The notes below the pieces were generated by a model. That model was not told the origin of the DNA and did not search any database. It was given only the letters and a program-made list of their open reading frames with translations. From Tipula vernalis (lineage: Eukaryota > Arthropoda > Insecta > Diptera > Tipulidae): a stretch of DNA of 64,000 bases. Every line of letters starts with the position of its first letter. Positions within the stretch are counted from its first letter, which is position 1. Both the position numbers and the translations under genes were made by a program. The stretch is taken from contig OY282558.1 of NCBI GenBank assembly GCA_958295665.1, positions 142,704,577 through 142,768,576 on the forward strand, written 5' to 3'. Below are positions 27,504 through 38,082 of the stretch, in pieces.

Positions 27504-28357
27504 TATAAAATATAAAATATAAAATATAAAATATAAAATATAAAATATCAAATATAAAATATAAAATATAAAATATAAAATATAAAATATAAAATATAAA
27601 ATATAAAATATAAAATATAAAATATAAAATATAAAATATAAAATATAAAATATAAAATATAAAATATAAAATATAAAATATAAAATATAAAATATAAAAT
27701 ATAAAATATAAAATATAAAATATAAAATATAAAATATAAAATATAAAATATAAAATATAAAATATAAAATATAAAATATAAAATATGAAATATAAAATAT
27801 AAAATATAAAATATAAAATATAAAATATAAAATATAAAATATAAAATATAAAATATAAAATATAAAATATAAAATATAAAATATAAAATATAAAATATAA
27901 AATATAAAATATAAAATATAAAATATAAAATATAAAATATAAAATATAAAATATAAAATATAAAATATAAAATATAAAATATAAAATATAAAATATAAAA
28001 TATAAAATATAAAATATAAAATATAAAATATAAAATATAAAATATAAAATATAAAATATAAAATATAAAATATAAAATATAAAATATAAAATATAAAATA
28101 TAAAATATAAAATATAAAATATAAAATATAAAATATAAAATATAAAATATAAAATATAAAATATAAAATATAAAATATAAAATATAAAATATAAAATATA
28201 AAATATAAAATATAAAATATAAAATATAAAATATAAAATATAAAATATAAAATATAAAATATAAAATATAAAATATAAAATATAAAATATAAAATATAAA
28301 ATATAAAATATAAAATATAAAATATAAAATATAAAATATAAAATATAAAATATAAAA
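27504..28357. repeat. heptanucleotide array (TATAAAA)122
   Basis: 854 bp equal exactly 122 units of TATAAAA in constant register. By eye only two units differ, both at the fourth base: TATCAAA at 27,546-27,552 and TATGAAA at 27,784-27,790. The left edge fades through related AT phrases from about 27,470; the right edge is sharp. Such purity implies recent expansion, or ongoing slippage and homogenisation; the assembled length should be treated with caution. Confidence 0.97.
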
Positions 28358-28520
28358 CTTGACTTATATTTTTCCCAAAAATAGTTATTCCCGAAATCTA
28401 CTAGACAAGCGACTAATTGTCAGAATCCTCCTTTAAAACAGCTATGCTTATCGCGGAGAACAGATGTTTCTATAATGACAGATGTACTTATAATGGTATC
28501 CCTAATACTTTTAACCCTTA

Positions 28521-28549
28521 GCGGCCACACGGGGTAACTAGTTACCCCA
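28521..28549. promoter_or_regulatory. piggyBac subterminal palindrome module, left copy 1
   Basis: GCGGCCACAC is followed by the perfect 18-bp palindrome GGGGTAACTAGTTACCCC (28,531-28,548). A candidate transposase-binding or end-recognition site; function is inferred from position only. Confidence 0.6.
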
Positions 28550-28702
28550 GCCTCAGAAAAAGTGAAATTAGAGGTCTTAAACCTTTGAAATTGATACAAG
28601 TAACGACAGCTGCCGTTAGTAGACAAGTGCGAGATGTGACTCCATTACATAGGAAGCCGAAAAAACGCGTGGCGGCGCTTTGAGCGTTCGTTTTCTCGGC
28701 GT

Positions 28703-28731
28703 GGGGTAACTAGTTACCCCAGTGTGGCCGC
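28703..28731. promoter_or_regulatory. piggyBac subterminal palindrome module, left copy 2 (inverted)
   Basis: The same 18-bp palindrome at 28,703-28,720, now followed by AGTGTGGCCGC. With copy 1 it forms an internal inverted repeat about 150 bp apart. Confidence 0.6.
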
Positions 28732-29184
28732 AACCGTTGCTCGGCACAGGTCTTTTTTTTTAAATCGACTTGTTTGTGGTGTCAATAGACAAAATAAAGG
28801 TAAGTTTCTGATATTCTAGTAAAAAAAATTGTTTCAATCCTAGTCGTTATGGAATCTTGTCTGTTCATGTGAAATAATTCAGTTTCATTTTTATATGATA
28901 TTGTTTATTGAATAAATCTAGTGTACGTTCATTGTAGGATAACACACGTTCTAGGTTATGAAAATACGATGTATAAACTCAGTTTCATATATACGAACAA
29001 TTTTTATGTCTCAAATGTCCATAAATAAAAAAATTGATAAGATACTTGCCAAACAATTTTTTGACTAAAAAAATTCCGCGTCTACATGTGAGAAGTGGTA
29101 TTGATTTTTTTTCGTTTGATTACTGCGTGTTCGCTTTTTTGTCATCTATTCCCGCGTAAGAATGCATACATGTCCACGGAGATA

Positions 29185-30845
29185 GTATACTTTCGCTATC
29201 GAATGAACAAAGAAGACATGCAAGGTGCAGTTCAAAATCAACGGGATCTAGCATCTCGCAGACGTAAAGCGAGTGAAGCTGGAAATCAATCGTCTTCTTC
29301 AAAATCTCATCCACGTGGTCGTCCATCGACCACATGATACGGTAAAAATAATTTTGCCTGGGAAACGCAATCGGCTGAACGAAGATCAGATCGTGTAAGC
29401 AGAGGTGAAGTTCCGTATGAAGCAAGCTTGGCAGATAATGCTGGAAACCTGGATTCGCTAGAGAACTTTTGGGTTCTCTTGTTTAATCAAGAGATCATCG
29501 GAGCAATCTTCGACAGCACGAATGAGAAAATCGAGGAGGTGTCTGCTAGCCTGCTTGTTGAAGATAGAGCCAAGACCTACCACCTTCACACTGACCCTCA
29601 TGAAATCAGAGCTTACATCGGTGTTTTATACAATGCTGGCTTATGGAAGTCTTCCAAGGTGGATAACAACGAACTCTGGGACAAAAGAAACGGAATCAAC
29701 TTCTACAGGAGTGTCTTTCCTCGAAAGAGGTTTGAGTTCCTTCAGTTTTGTTTGCGTTTCGATGCAAGAGAGAATATAGATCCAGATGACAGATTTTCGC
29801 CCATCAGAAAAATTTGGTTCATTTTCATCAACAACTACACCAAGTATTATAATTCAAGTAATAAATGTACAGTCGACGAATAGCTGCTTGGATTCAGGGG
29901 CCGGTGTGCATTTCGGATGTACATCAAGTAAAAACCGGACAAGTACGGACTAAAGCTGTGAACCCTTAACGACGCTTTGATCGCCTACCTGATTCACGCT
30001 ATCCCATACCTGGGAAAAGACGCCACCATTAATAATCCCCAGAGATTACCTAGCGAAGAACACTTTTTTCAAGCTGTAACGGCTCCAATAGACGGCACCA
30101 ATCGCACAGTGACGTGCGACAAATGGTTCACCACCGTCCCGTCCCTCTGCTGACCAGAATGGTGGATCAACCTTTCAACATGTCTGTGACTGCGAAACTA
30201 TCAGAAAGAATAAACGGGGGATTCCCATGGATATGAAGTTAGCGTCGAAGAATTCTCCTGAAACAAAGTTTTGTCACACCAAAGACATAACTTTACTTTC
30301 CCATAAACCAAAGAAGAACAAAATCGTGTTGGTGGCTTCGACTTATCTCCATACCCAAGAGATAACGGACGGAAAGCCGAATATCGAAAGGAGGGACGGA
30401 TACTTTCGATCAATTCTGCCACGCCTACTCAGTCGCTCGGAGAACAAACAGGTGGCTGATGCGGATTTTCTTCGGGATGCTCGATCAAGCAGACGTCAAT
30501 TTCCACATTATGTGGAAACTCAAAGTCGGCGACGCACGGAAATCCACTTCTGGGATCATCGTTTTGAAGAAACTGATTGCTCATCTCACCTTCCCAATGC
30601 TACACGAGAGATTGGCAGGACCATTTCTTCGGAAAGAGCTGCAGATGGTCATCAAGAGCATCCTAAAAATTGACAACAACCAAGAAATGGGCAACCTGGA
30701 AAAAGTTACCTTCGACCAAGCGCGGAGGTGCGTACTGTGCGACCGAAAGAAGGACAAAAAAACGCGTGATGGATGTTCGGCCTGTAGAAGGCCGGTTTGC
30801 GAGGAACATCGGTTCTTTTTGTGCATGACGTGTGCTGGTCAATAA
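29185..30845 (+). pseudogene. piggyBac-family transposase, broken
   Basis: The N-terminal part is split (an Arg/Ser-rich piece at 29,200-29,335). The best frame, 29,428-29,883, starts near ENFWVLLF and includes DPHEIRAYIGVLYNAGLWKS, the entry to the DDE domain. It ends at a stop just after CTVDE, the first catalytic Asp block, where LLGFRGRCAFRMYIK follows. The second Asp block TCDKWFTTVP lies at about 30,113-30,142, and the third, in DQADVNFHIMW, at about 30,484-30,516. The last frame, 30,459-30,845, ends in the family's cysteine-rich zinc domain: CVLC, CSAC, VCEEH, CMTC. At least three frame changes and several stops make it inactive. Confidence 0.92.
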
Positions 30846-31267
30846 AATAGGATTCAAAATAAATTTTTTTTTGTTCAAATATCATAAAAATAATATTTTT
30901 TTCACTTTTCTATACGTAAATATGTGTATTTAGAAGCTAATAAAGCACAAAAAAAGCAAATTTTATGATTTGTAATTTTTTTCATTTTTCCCTCCAGTAA
31001 TTTTGCAAAATAAACATACTTTTTGAATGATCGGCGGATACTGTTATTTTTTTATGGTAGTGGTATATGTTGTGCGTACAATCCTAAAATTTTAGCCCTT
31101 AATATTGAGAAATGGCGTTGTAATGAATTTTTTTCTGAAAAAAAACATTTTTGCTGAATTTTCACATATATGACCAGTTTTTAGAACTAACTCTTCAACA
31201 AACATGAAACAATCGGTTAGAAGTCTTAAAACACCTATATGTCTTGTCCAACTAGGTTTTTCAGTGT

Positions 31268-31295
31268 GGGGTAATGAGTTACCCCATGTGGCCGC
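31268..31295. promoter_or_regulatory. piggyBac subterminal palindrome module, right copy
   Basis: GGGGTAATGAGTTACCCC (31,268-31,285) is a near-perfect version of the left palindrome, followed by ATGTGGCCGC. The module lies about 35 bp inside the right TTAA end. Confidence 0.6.
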
Positions 31296-31332
31296 TATGT
31301 AGCCTGGCTGAGGTGTGGCCGATAAAGGTTAA

Positions 31333-31467
31333 TTTTGTTAGTTTTTTTGTTTTGAAATGTTGTATTTAATATGATGTTCAAAGATTGTTAATATTTCACT
31401 CAAATAGATTTTTAGGTCATTTAGATTATTTTAAATACCGCTTTTGGCCAATATTCTAATTAAGGGT
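31333..31467. other. short spacer between piggyBac and the U2-LINE copy
   Basis: About 135 bp of AT-rich DNA. I looked for a U2-type proximal sequence element at the expected distance upstream of 31,468 and saw no convincing match, so this does not look like a working U2 promoter. Confidence 0.5.
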
Positions 31468-31506
31468 TCGCTTCTCGGCCTAAAGGCTAAGATCAAAGTG
31501 TAGTAT
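31468..31506 (+). pseudogene. U2: U2 snRNA 5' fragment (nucleotides 2-40)
   Basis: TCGCTTCTCGGCC, four loop bases, then GGCTAAGATCAAAGTGTAG and TAT equal nucleotides 2 to about 40 of U2 snRNA as known from insects. Only the loop of the first stem (TAAA here; TTAT or TTTT in references I remember) and the base at position 1 differ. The match stops at 31,506, where U2 would continue CTGTTCTTATCAG, and the retrotransposon begins. It includes the branch-point recognition sequence GTAGTA but cannot make a working snRNA. Its start at the normal transcription start suggests that it derives from a U2-initiated RNA. Confidence 0.92.
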
Positions 31507-31855
31507 GGATCGTTCCTGGATGGATTATGAGCGCTATTTAGTGGCTTATCCGTTTGGAGAACATGTTCTATGCAATCTTTGTGAGCCAGTGCCAAAAGCG
31601 TATCGTCGCCATTCAGACCTAAACAAACATCTGAAAAGGAATCACAATAGGCAATTAGGTTTCTATTGTAACGAATGTTTATATTCCTATGGCACAATAA
31701 AAAAGTGTAAAGCGCACCAGCATTCGGTAGAACACGAATCAGCAGGAGGTGTGACAGTAACAGATAACCAAAGGCCAGCTGAGGATAGGCGTGGCAAAAC
31801 ATGCGCACGTGCTGCAATAGAATCAGGGGGGACTCTGCATTTAATCAATCTGTGA
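31505..31855 (+). pseudogene. LINE N-terminal zinc-finger region
   Basis: An open frame of 116 codons whose ATG (31,505-31,507) takes AT from U2 and G from the element. It holds two C2H2 fingers: Cys23, Cys26, His42, His47 (CNLC with KHLKRNH) and Cys55, Cys58, His71, His77 (CNEC with HQHSVEH). In R2-type elements N-terminal fingers bind the DNA target. A later Met at codon 6 is an alternative start. The frame ends before the Pro/Ser-rich continuation, so a frameshift has probably separated them. Confidence 0.8.
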
Positions 31856-31919
31856 CAGTGGTACCCGGCCCATAGACAGAGGCTACACACAACTACGAAG
31901 TACGTCGAACAACTTAACA

Positions 31920-32582
31920 ATGTCAAATACTACAACGACTTGCCCAAATAATAGTGGGTTAGGGCCTGTCTTCACTTCTACACAATTAAGTGAAACAACA
32001 ATATCGTGGCCTAGTACTCATCGACGTAATAGAAGACATGGTCAGGCATCGAATGTACCTGTACGTGCCGCTAGTCCCGTCAATCCAGCAGCTTCAAGTG
32101 AATTGCCACCTAGGACCCGTCTTCGAACCAGAATGGCTTCGGCTTTAGTAGTTGCGCCAATTGCTCCCGGCAGAAGGTTGCCATCTCAACAATCAATTAC
32201 CATCGAGATGACACCTCATGTGCGGACGGCATTATTGAATGACCCAGCTGTGAAGTCCAATAGAAGCAGGGCTACCGAGCAGGCAACATTACCAATACCA
32301 CAAAACCACCCAATAAGCCTTGACAGAGATAGTACCCAAGCGGTAACACCTCTTCAAGCACCACCGAGACCTGTGGGTTGGCAGATAGCAGCTATTGCAG
32401 AAATTCAAAGCGCTGCTTGTGAGGTGAGTGCTAATAGCAAAATTATCGCGCATATCCAGGAATCATTCCCTCCACCTAGTGGGCGCCGTCTAGGCTTGCC
32501 GCCACCCGTTCCCACACCAGTAGAACAACCAACTTGCATTCAACGTGAGTTTCGCAAAAATCGAAAGCGAGCAGTGCAATAA
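31920..32582 (+). pseudogene. LINE low-complexity linker region
   Basis: A 220-codon open frame rich in Pro, Ser, Thr, Arg and Ala, lying between the zinc fingers and the reverse transcriptase. It has no domain I recognise. NeSL-type elements often carry a ULP-like cysteine protease, but I see no His-Asp-Cys signature of it here. A basic end (REFRKNRKRAVQ) precedes the stop. It is probably part of the same original protein as its neighbours, in another frame. Confidence 0.65.
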
Positions 32583-32699
32583 ATTCTTCAGGGAGCAAGG
32601 TTCCATACACAATTGACACAAATACAGTCGCAGATCACTTCAGAAGAGTGCTGGCGGGAGATCAGGGCTACAGGCCGAGTGCAATGGATCAAGTACAAC

Positions 32700-34060
32700 C
32701 GTTGGAGGATCCCTTAATTTGACGCTTCAGCCGAGGTGAAATAAAAATAAAACTGGAGAGATGCACAAATTCTGCACCAGGACCTAACAGGATACAGTAC
32801 AGCACAATAAAGCAGTTTGACCCTAAATGCATTGTTCTAGAATGCCTTTTCAATCAAATTAAGAATACGGGGTGGATTGGACCGGACCAATGGAACGAAT
32901 CGACGACAATTCTTATTCATAAAAAAAATGATCCAATAGATATTACGAATTGGCGACCCATCACGTTGTCAAATACGCTCCAGAAATTGTATGCAACCTG
33001 CTTGTCTTTACGCTTGACGAAGTGGGCGATCGCTGGAGGCATTATTTCGCCAGTCCAAAAAGGGTTTTTGCCATATGAAGGGTATATGGAGCATAATTTT
33101 GTGGTGCAATCCATTATTGAAGACTGCAGAAGACGTCGTAAGACATGCTGTATGGCCTGGCTTGACCTCACAAACGCGTTCGGGTCAATTCCTCATGCCC
33201 ACATCTTCCAAGCATTACGACAAATGGGGCTTCCGGATACCTCAACAGTCGAGCACCTTTATAGGTGTGCCGGAACGAGGATCGGATGTGGTACAGTAGA
33301 CTCACAGCCAGTCCAAATAAAAGCCGGTGTCAAGCAGCGGTGTCCGTTAAGCCCAATAATATTCAATTTGGCGACCAAACACATAGTGCGCGCAATTCTC
33401 TCCCACACAGAAGGGTACATCATCCATAGCTAGACATATAAAATACTGGCCTACGCAGATGATCTGGTGTTGATTGCTGACAAACCGAGTGATCTTCAAC
33501 ATATGCTCGATATGGCCGGTCAAAAAGCTACTGATGCTGGGTCTGCACTTCAATCCCCAAAACTGTGCATCGTTGCAAATAGATGGAGCTACATGCGCAA
33601 CTGTTCCCTGTGAATATACCATTGGAGGACGATCAATCCCGATCATGAAGGACACAGATGCATTTGACCACCTTGGTATACCATCCGGCTTCCGTACTAA
33701 CCACTTTCCTGATACGGAGGGCCTAATGAGGGATGTTGGAAAACTTGACCAATCATTGCTCGCTCCTTGGCAGAAGATTGAGAGAGTCAATGTGTTCGTC
33801 ATTCCACAGCTTGATTTTATCCTGAAGTGTGGAAACTTCAGGAAAAAACCGTTGACCGAACTGGACAAGGAGATCAAGAGGACAGTAAAGAGATGGATGA
33901 ATCTCCCACAGAGAGCCAGTGCGGAACTAATAGCCATTGCCTACAAAAATGGTGGGGCAAACATCATGCCAACCGGTCTACTCTATGACATCGGCAGCAT
34001 TGTCCATGCAGTGAAATTACTAAATTGCGGCTGCGTTGAAATCAAAAATCAAACGAGTAC
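32700..34060 (+). pseudogene. LINE reverse transcriptase region
   Basis: The N-terminal fingers motif reads SAPGPNRIQYSTIKQF (32,767-32,815), then DITNWRPITLSNTLQKLYA in the next frame. Motif A is CCMAWLDLTNAFGSIPHAHI (about 33,145-33,205); motif B-like sequence is GVKQRCPLSPIIFNL (about 33,328-33,372). The catalytic block is YADD at 33,452-33,463, following a stop at 33,431. A frameshift near 33,540 leads into the thumb region (33,474-34,139 frame). The enzyme would prime cDNA at a nicked target. At least three frame changes and one internal stop disable it. Confidence 0.9.
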
Positions 34061-34953
34061 CATCCCAAGAGTACAAGTACAAGTGTTCAGTTATGTCCAT
34101 AATTTGGAGAGCAACAGGAGCAACGGAGTTGCTAATTAAGGTCAATAATAAGGAAACGGCTGTAGAGCTCACTGAAAGGAATATTCGATCTGCGTATCGC
34201 GACCAAATGCTTGCTAAGCTCTCAAACAAACCGGACGAGCGCAAAGTGCTTAAGCTATCAAAATCAAGCGCATCAAATCATTTTCTTCGAGCTGGTAACT
34301 TTACGCGATTCGCAGAATGGCGGTTCATTCATCGAGCTCGGCTTGATGTTGTGCCACTTAATGGGAACTGCCGCTTTAGGGAAGGTGATAAAAGATGTAG
34401 GGTTTGTGGATACGCCAATGAAACGTTGCCTCACGCTTTATGCCACTGTCCTCCACATTTTGGAAGCATAACATCGAGACATAATGATGTCCAAAACCGC
34501 CTGGTAGCTGCAATACCATCAAAAAGCAATAGAACAATTGCCATTAATCGCACCGTTCCTGGGACAACATCCACTTTAAGACCGGACATTGTCATTACTG
34601 ATGAAGACGAAAATAGGAGCATAATTATTGACGTCTGCTGCTCATTCGAAAATGGGACGGATGCTTTTCTTACAGCGCGCGAAGAAAAAAAGCGGAAATA
34701 CGAAGCGATCGCAAGGCAGCTCAGGCAGAAGGGGAACCGGGTATATGTGAATGCATTCATCGTTGGTGCACTCGGTTCTTGGGACCCTGAAAATGAAGCC
34801 GTCATCAAGCGCCTGAAAATCAACCGTCGCTATGCCAACCTAATGCGAAAACTGATGGTATCCGAGGTGATCAGATGGAGTAGAAATATTTATGTGAACC
34901 ATGCCTCTGGAATAAATGACAGTGCTTCCGGAGTCGTTATCAGCCAATTATAA
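34036..34953 (+). pseudogene. LINE C-terminal CCHC and restriction-like endonuclease region
   Basis: An intact 305-codon frame. The zinc knuckle is Cys121, Cys124, His133, Cys138 (CRVCG ... LPHALCHC). The endonuclease follows: RPD at residues 182-184, then IIIDV with Asp199, and a Lys-rich helix with candidate catalytic Lys221. This PD...D...K pattern is the nicking nuclease of R2-group elements, unlike the apurinic-type nuclease of most LINEs. The ATG at 34,036 is probably not the original start, since the frame joins the preceding reverse transcriptase frame by a shift near 34,020-34,040. Confidence 0.88.
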
Positions 34954-35010
34954 ATATTCACCTATATTTCTTAAAACATTGATAATTATAGTATAAAAAA
35001 AAAATTATCG

Positions 35011-38002
35011 AACTCCTGAAATACACATAATAAACAGTGGTGCCCGACTAAATAAATGCGAAGCGGCGAACACTAATTTCTGAGACACGTTACTTTTACA
35101 TTTCATCCATCAGCAAGCTCATAGGTTTCTCAATAAATCCCACTACTCAATAAGTCTACTTCAAATCACAATCTACTTTAATTCAAAATGATTAAAGATT
35201 TAGACTCCAGTGAGCAGTGTAATCATAACTCTAATCGTTTCACTATAAAAATAATAAATAAACAACAGTAATAAAATATTAAACGATATAAAACTATTCC
35301 TCAGTTGTTTATTATCACTTCAAATCTACATCATCGTCTATCAATGTTTTTAATAATTCCAATTTTATTGCTTTCCTATAAAGCGAAATAACCAACAAAA
35401 CACATTATTCACATTCAAATGGGGATTGAAACCATATTTCTTGGTATACGTCACAAATACACACACAATTCACAATCAAAACTATAAATCTTCCTTATTT
35501 ATCATAATCATGTATCTTTTTATTTTGTTTTTCCTTTATTTTATGTATATATCTTGTATTTTTTTTATGGCAATATAGTATGTAGTCCATAAGGGAGGAA
35601 AACCATGTACATACATATATGAAAATTAAATCCTTTTTCGGTTCGCATATTTTGCTAACCTAAACCTAAACATAAATCGGTATAGCATAGTGACTGAAAG
35701 ATCAAATCTTATATAGTCAACCTCAAAAATAAAACAAAAAACAAAACAAAAAATTCTCAGTACCAAAATGATATCCTTTTTATCACATTATAGAACAACA
35801 ACAAAAAATCATTCCAACAATTTTTACGACCCCTTGTGGCTTAATAAAAATCAAATCATTCTGGTTTGCGCTCTATCGATTATTTTTTCATATTTATAGA
35901 GATAAACAGGAGATAAACACATACACTGAATTATATAACCTGCTATAACACACTTATGAGTTGTGCAATAAAATTACGAAGATGTTAACATCCTGATTGT
36001 GTGATGTAGTATATCTATAATAAAAAATATAAGGTTTATAACATTTCCAATTTTTCTGCAGTAAAATGTTTAAATGCGTAATCCACTGATTTGCATTTTG
36101 TTGATTTTGGGTCGTTGACATAATTGTTTGTCATATCGGGTGACTTAAGCCGAAATTTAAAAAATGACCTGCCCGCAATAAATATAATAAGCCCCGCGTT
36201 TATGACAAAGCTGCGTCTAAAATGTAAACGATTTTGCGCTAAATACAATTGGTATTGTGCTTTTAAATAATTTTTTGACTAGATTGATTACTTTTTCAAG
36301 TCGCACATAATTGAGAAATTCAATCAAATGTACAGAATTTTCAAATTCAAATAAAAAATTATTTTTCAACTATTGGCAAATGAATTGGATGACATTTTTA
36401 ATTTAAATTCAATTTTTTTTTGCTCGGACTATTTTTCGCATAAATAAAGATGATTTTTTTGATTTGAAGAGGACGTTTTCTAAATAAAATTCACTTATGT
36501 ATTTTGCAAATTTTTGAGCCTATACATAATGGAATAATTAATTCTATGAAAAATTGATTGATTTTTTGTTGTTTAGCCATTTTCAAAATTTTTCAAATTT
36601 ATTTTATTTAATTTATGAATAAAATAAGGTATTAGATATTATACAATTTTCTTTATATTTGGGTTGAAAAATATCTTTTGTATAGAAATTATATATATGG
36701 ACTATGAATAATTAATTATTACTTTAAGGATTTAATTGCCCATATTATTTAAAAGGTTTCCAAGTATTAATGTAATCGAATTTTAAATTTTACCTATAAA
36801 TAATAAAACCATCTTAAACAATAATGCTTATTCCAAACGGATTAAAATTTCATTTAAAAATCGCATTGAAATTTGGCTAATTTTTTAAAAATCCCAGCTA
36901 TAATTTATTTTAAGCATTCGATTTAATCGCTTTTCCGTGAATTATTTTTCGATTTGTTGCAAAACCAAACTAAAAATGTAAAATCATTTTCTATTAATAA
37001 TTTGTAAGCTCATTTTAATGAGCTATATAGAAGGCTAAATAGCTTAAAATACCATGCTCGTTTGTGAATTTCCTTTGAAATTGAACATTTAAAGCGTTAT
37101 TTTATTTTTTCAGTAAAATGCTTTGTATAAAAGCTTTCAATATTCTTTTATATTTATTTTTTAGTACTAGGTTATAGATAGGCTTATGAAAAAGTGTGGC
37201 AGAAACGTAACGAAATCAACAGAAATATTTTTACTAAAAGTTGCAAAAAAAAATCGCTTGGTCAAAACCAATAATTGCCAGAAGGCCAATCATTTAATTA
37301 CATTTCAAAGACACACAAAAAAGCAAAAAAAAAATAAAAATAAAAAAAACATTTAATTATTCTGAAAAAGGCTGTTATCATCTTAACTCAACAACTTCGT
37401 ACACGTTGAACATTATCATCGTCGTGATTTGTGTTTACAACATTTTTAATTGTGTTTCGGTTTCTTGGATCTCCCCTCCTTCTAAAATAATTAATATGAC
37501 TACTGTGTATATTTTCCAAAAAATAGAAAATTCTCGTACAAATTTTGATCCGAATCCTTTTTTTTTTTTTTGGCCGGGGTATTTTGTATTAAGTTAAGAT
37601 TCTGAACTCACATTTTTTTGAATGTGTGCGTAGCGATTTGTTTTCCGAATGAATTATTATTTTTTTACAAGACAAACAAATAACAATGAAATGTGAGATT
37701 TATTCGGGGAAAGCTGTATGGAAATATGCAAAATAATTCCAAAAATAAATGTATCTTTAAATGTATGTATGTATATATAATTGATATACAGAGTGGTTTT
37801 AAAAGCCAGATTTTGTATGGTCCAATGAGTGATTGGCTTGAAATTGTGATGTTTATTATTTCAGGGATATTCAGCTTTATGTTTCTATGAATTATTATTA
37901 TTGTTGTTTTATTTAAGGGAACAGTCTGTGGATCCATATGTACTTACAAAACTCTTATAATACTCGTGGGAATCATAATGGAAAGATGAAACAATAACAA
38001 AA
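35011..38002. other. AT-rich intergenic DNA, no gene seen
   Basis: About 3 kb without recognised coding sequence. Homopolymer-like A and T tracts are frequent (37,240-37,350, 37,558-37,572). A U2 3' remainder was looked for near 35,000-35,120 and not found. Confidence 0.5.
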
Positions 38003-38082
38003 CCAAGGGCTCTCCTCAAAAGTCGGTATCAGCGAAGGGAGGTACCTAGAACCAGACGGGTGGGGCCTCTAAGATTGCAAAG

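Larger units (their letters stand above)
28511..31332 (+). mobile_element. piggyBac-type DNA transposon, about 2.8 kb, decayed
   Basis: The element is flanked by TTAA at 28,511-28,514 and 31,329-31,332, the target duplication of this superfamily. Its ends match as inverted repeats: CCCTTAGCGGCCACAC (28,515-28,530) against CCTTTATCGGCCACAC (reverse complement of 31,313-31,328), 14 of 16 identical. Three copies of a palindrome module lie near the ends, and a broken transposase occupies the middle. Intact relatives excise precisely and restore one TTAA. Confidence 0.93.
31468..35010 (+). mobile_element. U2-linked non-LTR retrotransposon with restriction-like endonuclease (Utopia-like, R2/NeSL group)
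   Basis: The element has N-terminal C2H2 zinc fingers, a reverse transcriptase, a CCHC knuckle and a C-terminal PD-type restriction-like endonuclease, the layout of the R2/R4/NeSL group. The 5' end is the U2 fragment. U2-targeting elements with this layout have been described under the name Utopia (from memory). The downstream remainder of U2 is not found after the stop at 34,953, so the copy sits outside a U2 gene. The 3' limit, near an A run at 34,997-35,005, is a guess. Frameshifts make it inactive. Confidence 0.8.

Noticed and set aside
31333..31506. Functional U2 snRNA gene
   Set aside because: Only nucleotides 2-40 are present and no convincing proximal promoter element lies upstream.
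31431..31817. Minus-strand open frame covering the U2 piece
   Set aside because: Opposite the zinc-finger frame and U2 match; no recognisable domain.
33347..33937. Long minus-strand open frame (196 codons)
   Set aside because: It lies opposite the well-supported reverse transcriptase on plus and has no domain of its own.
34431..34823. Minus-strand open frame of 130 codons
   Set aside because: Shadow of the CCHC/endonuclease frame on plus.
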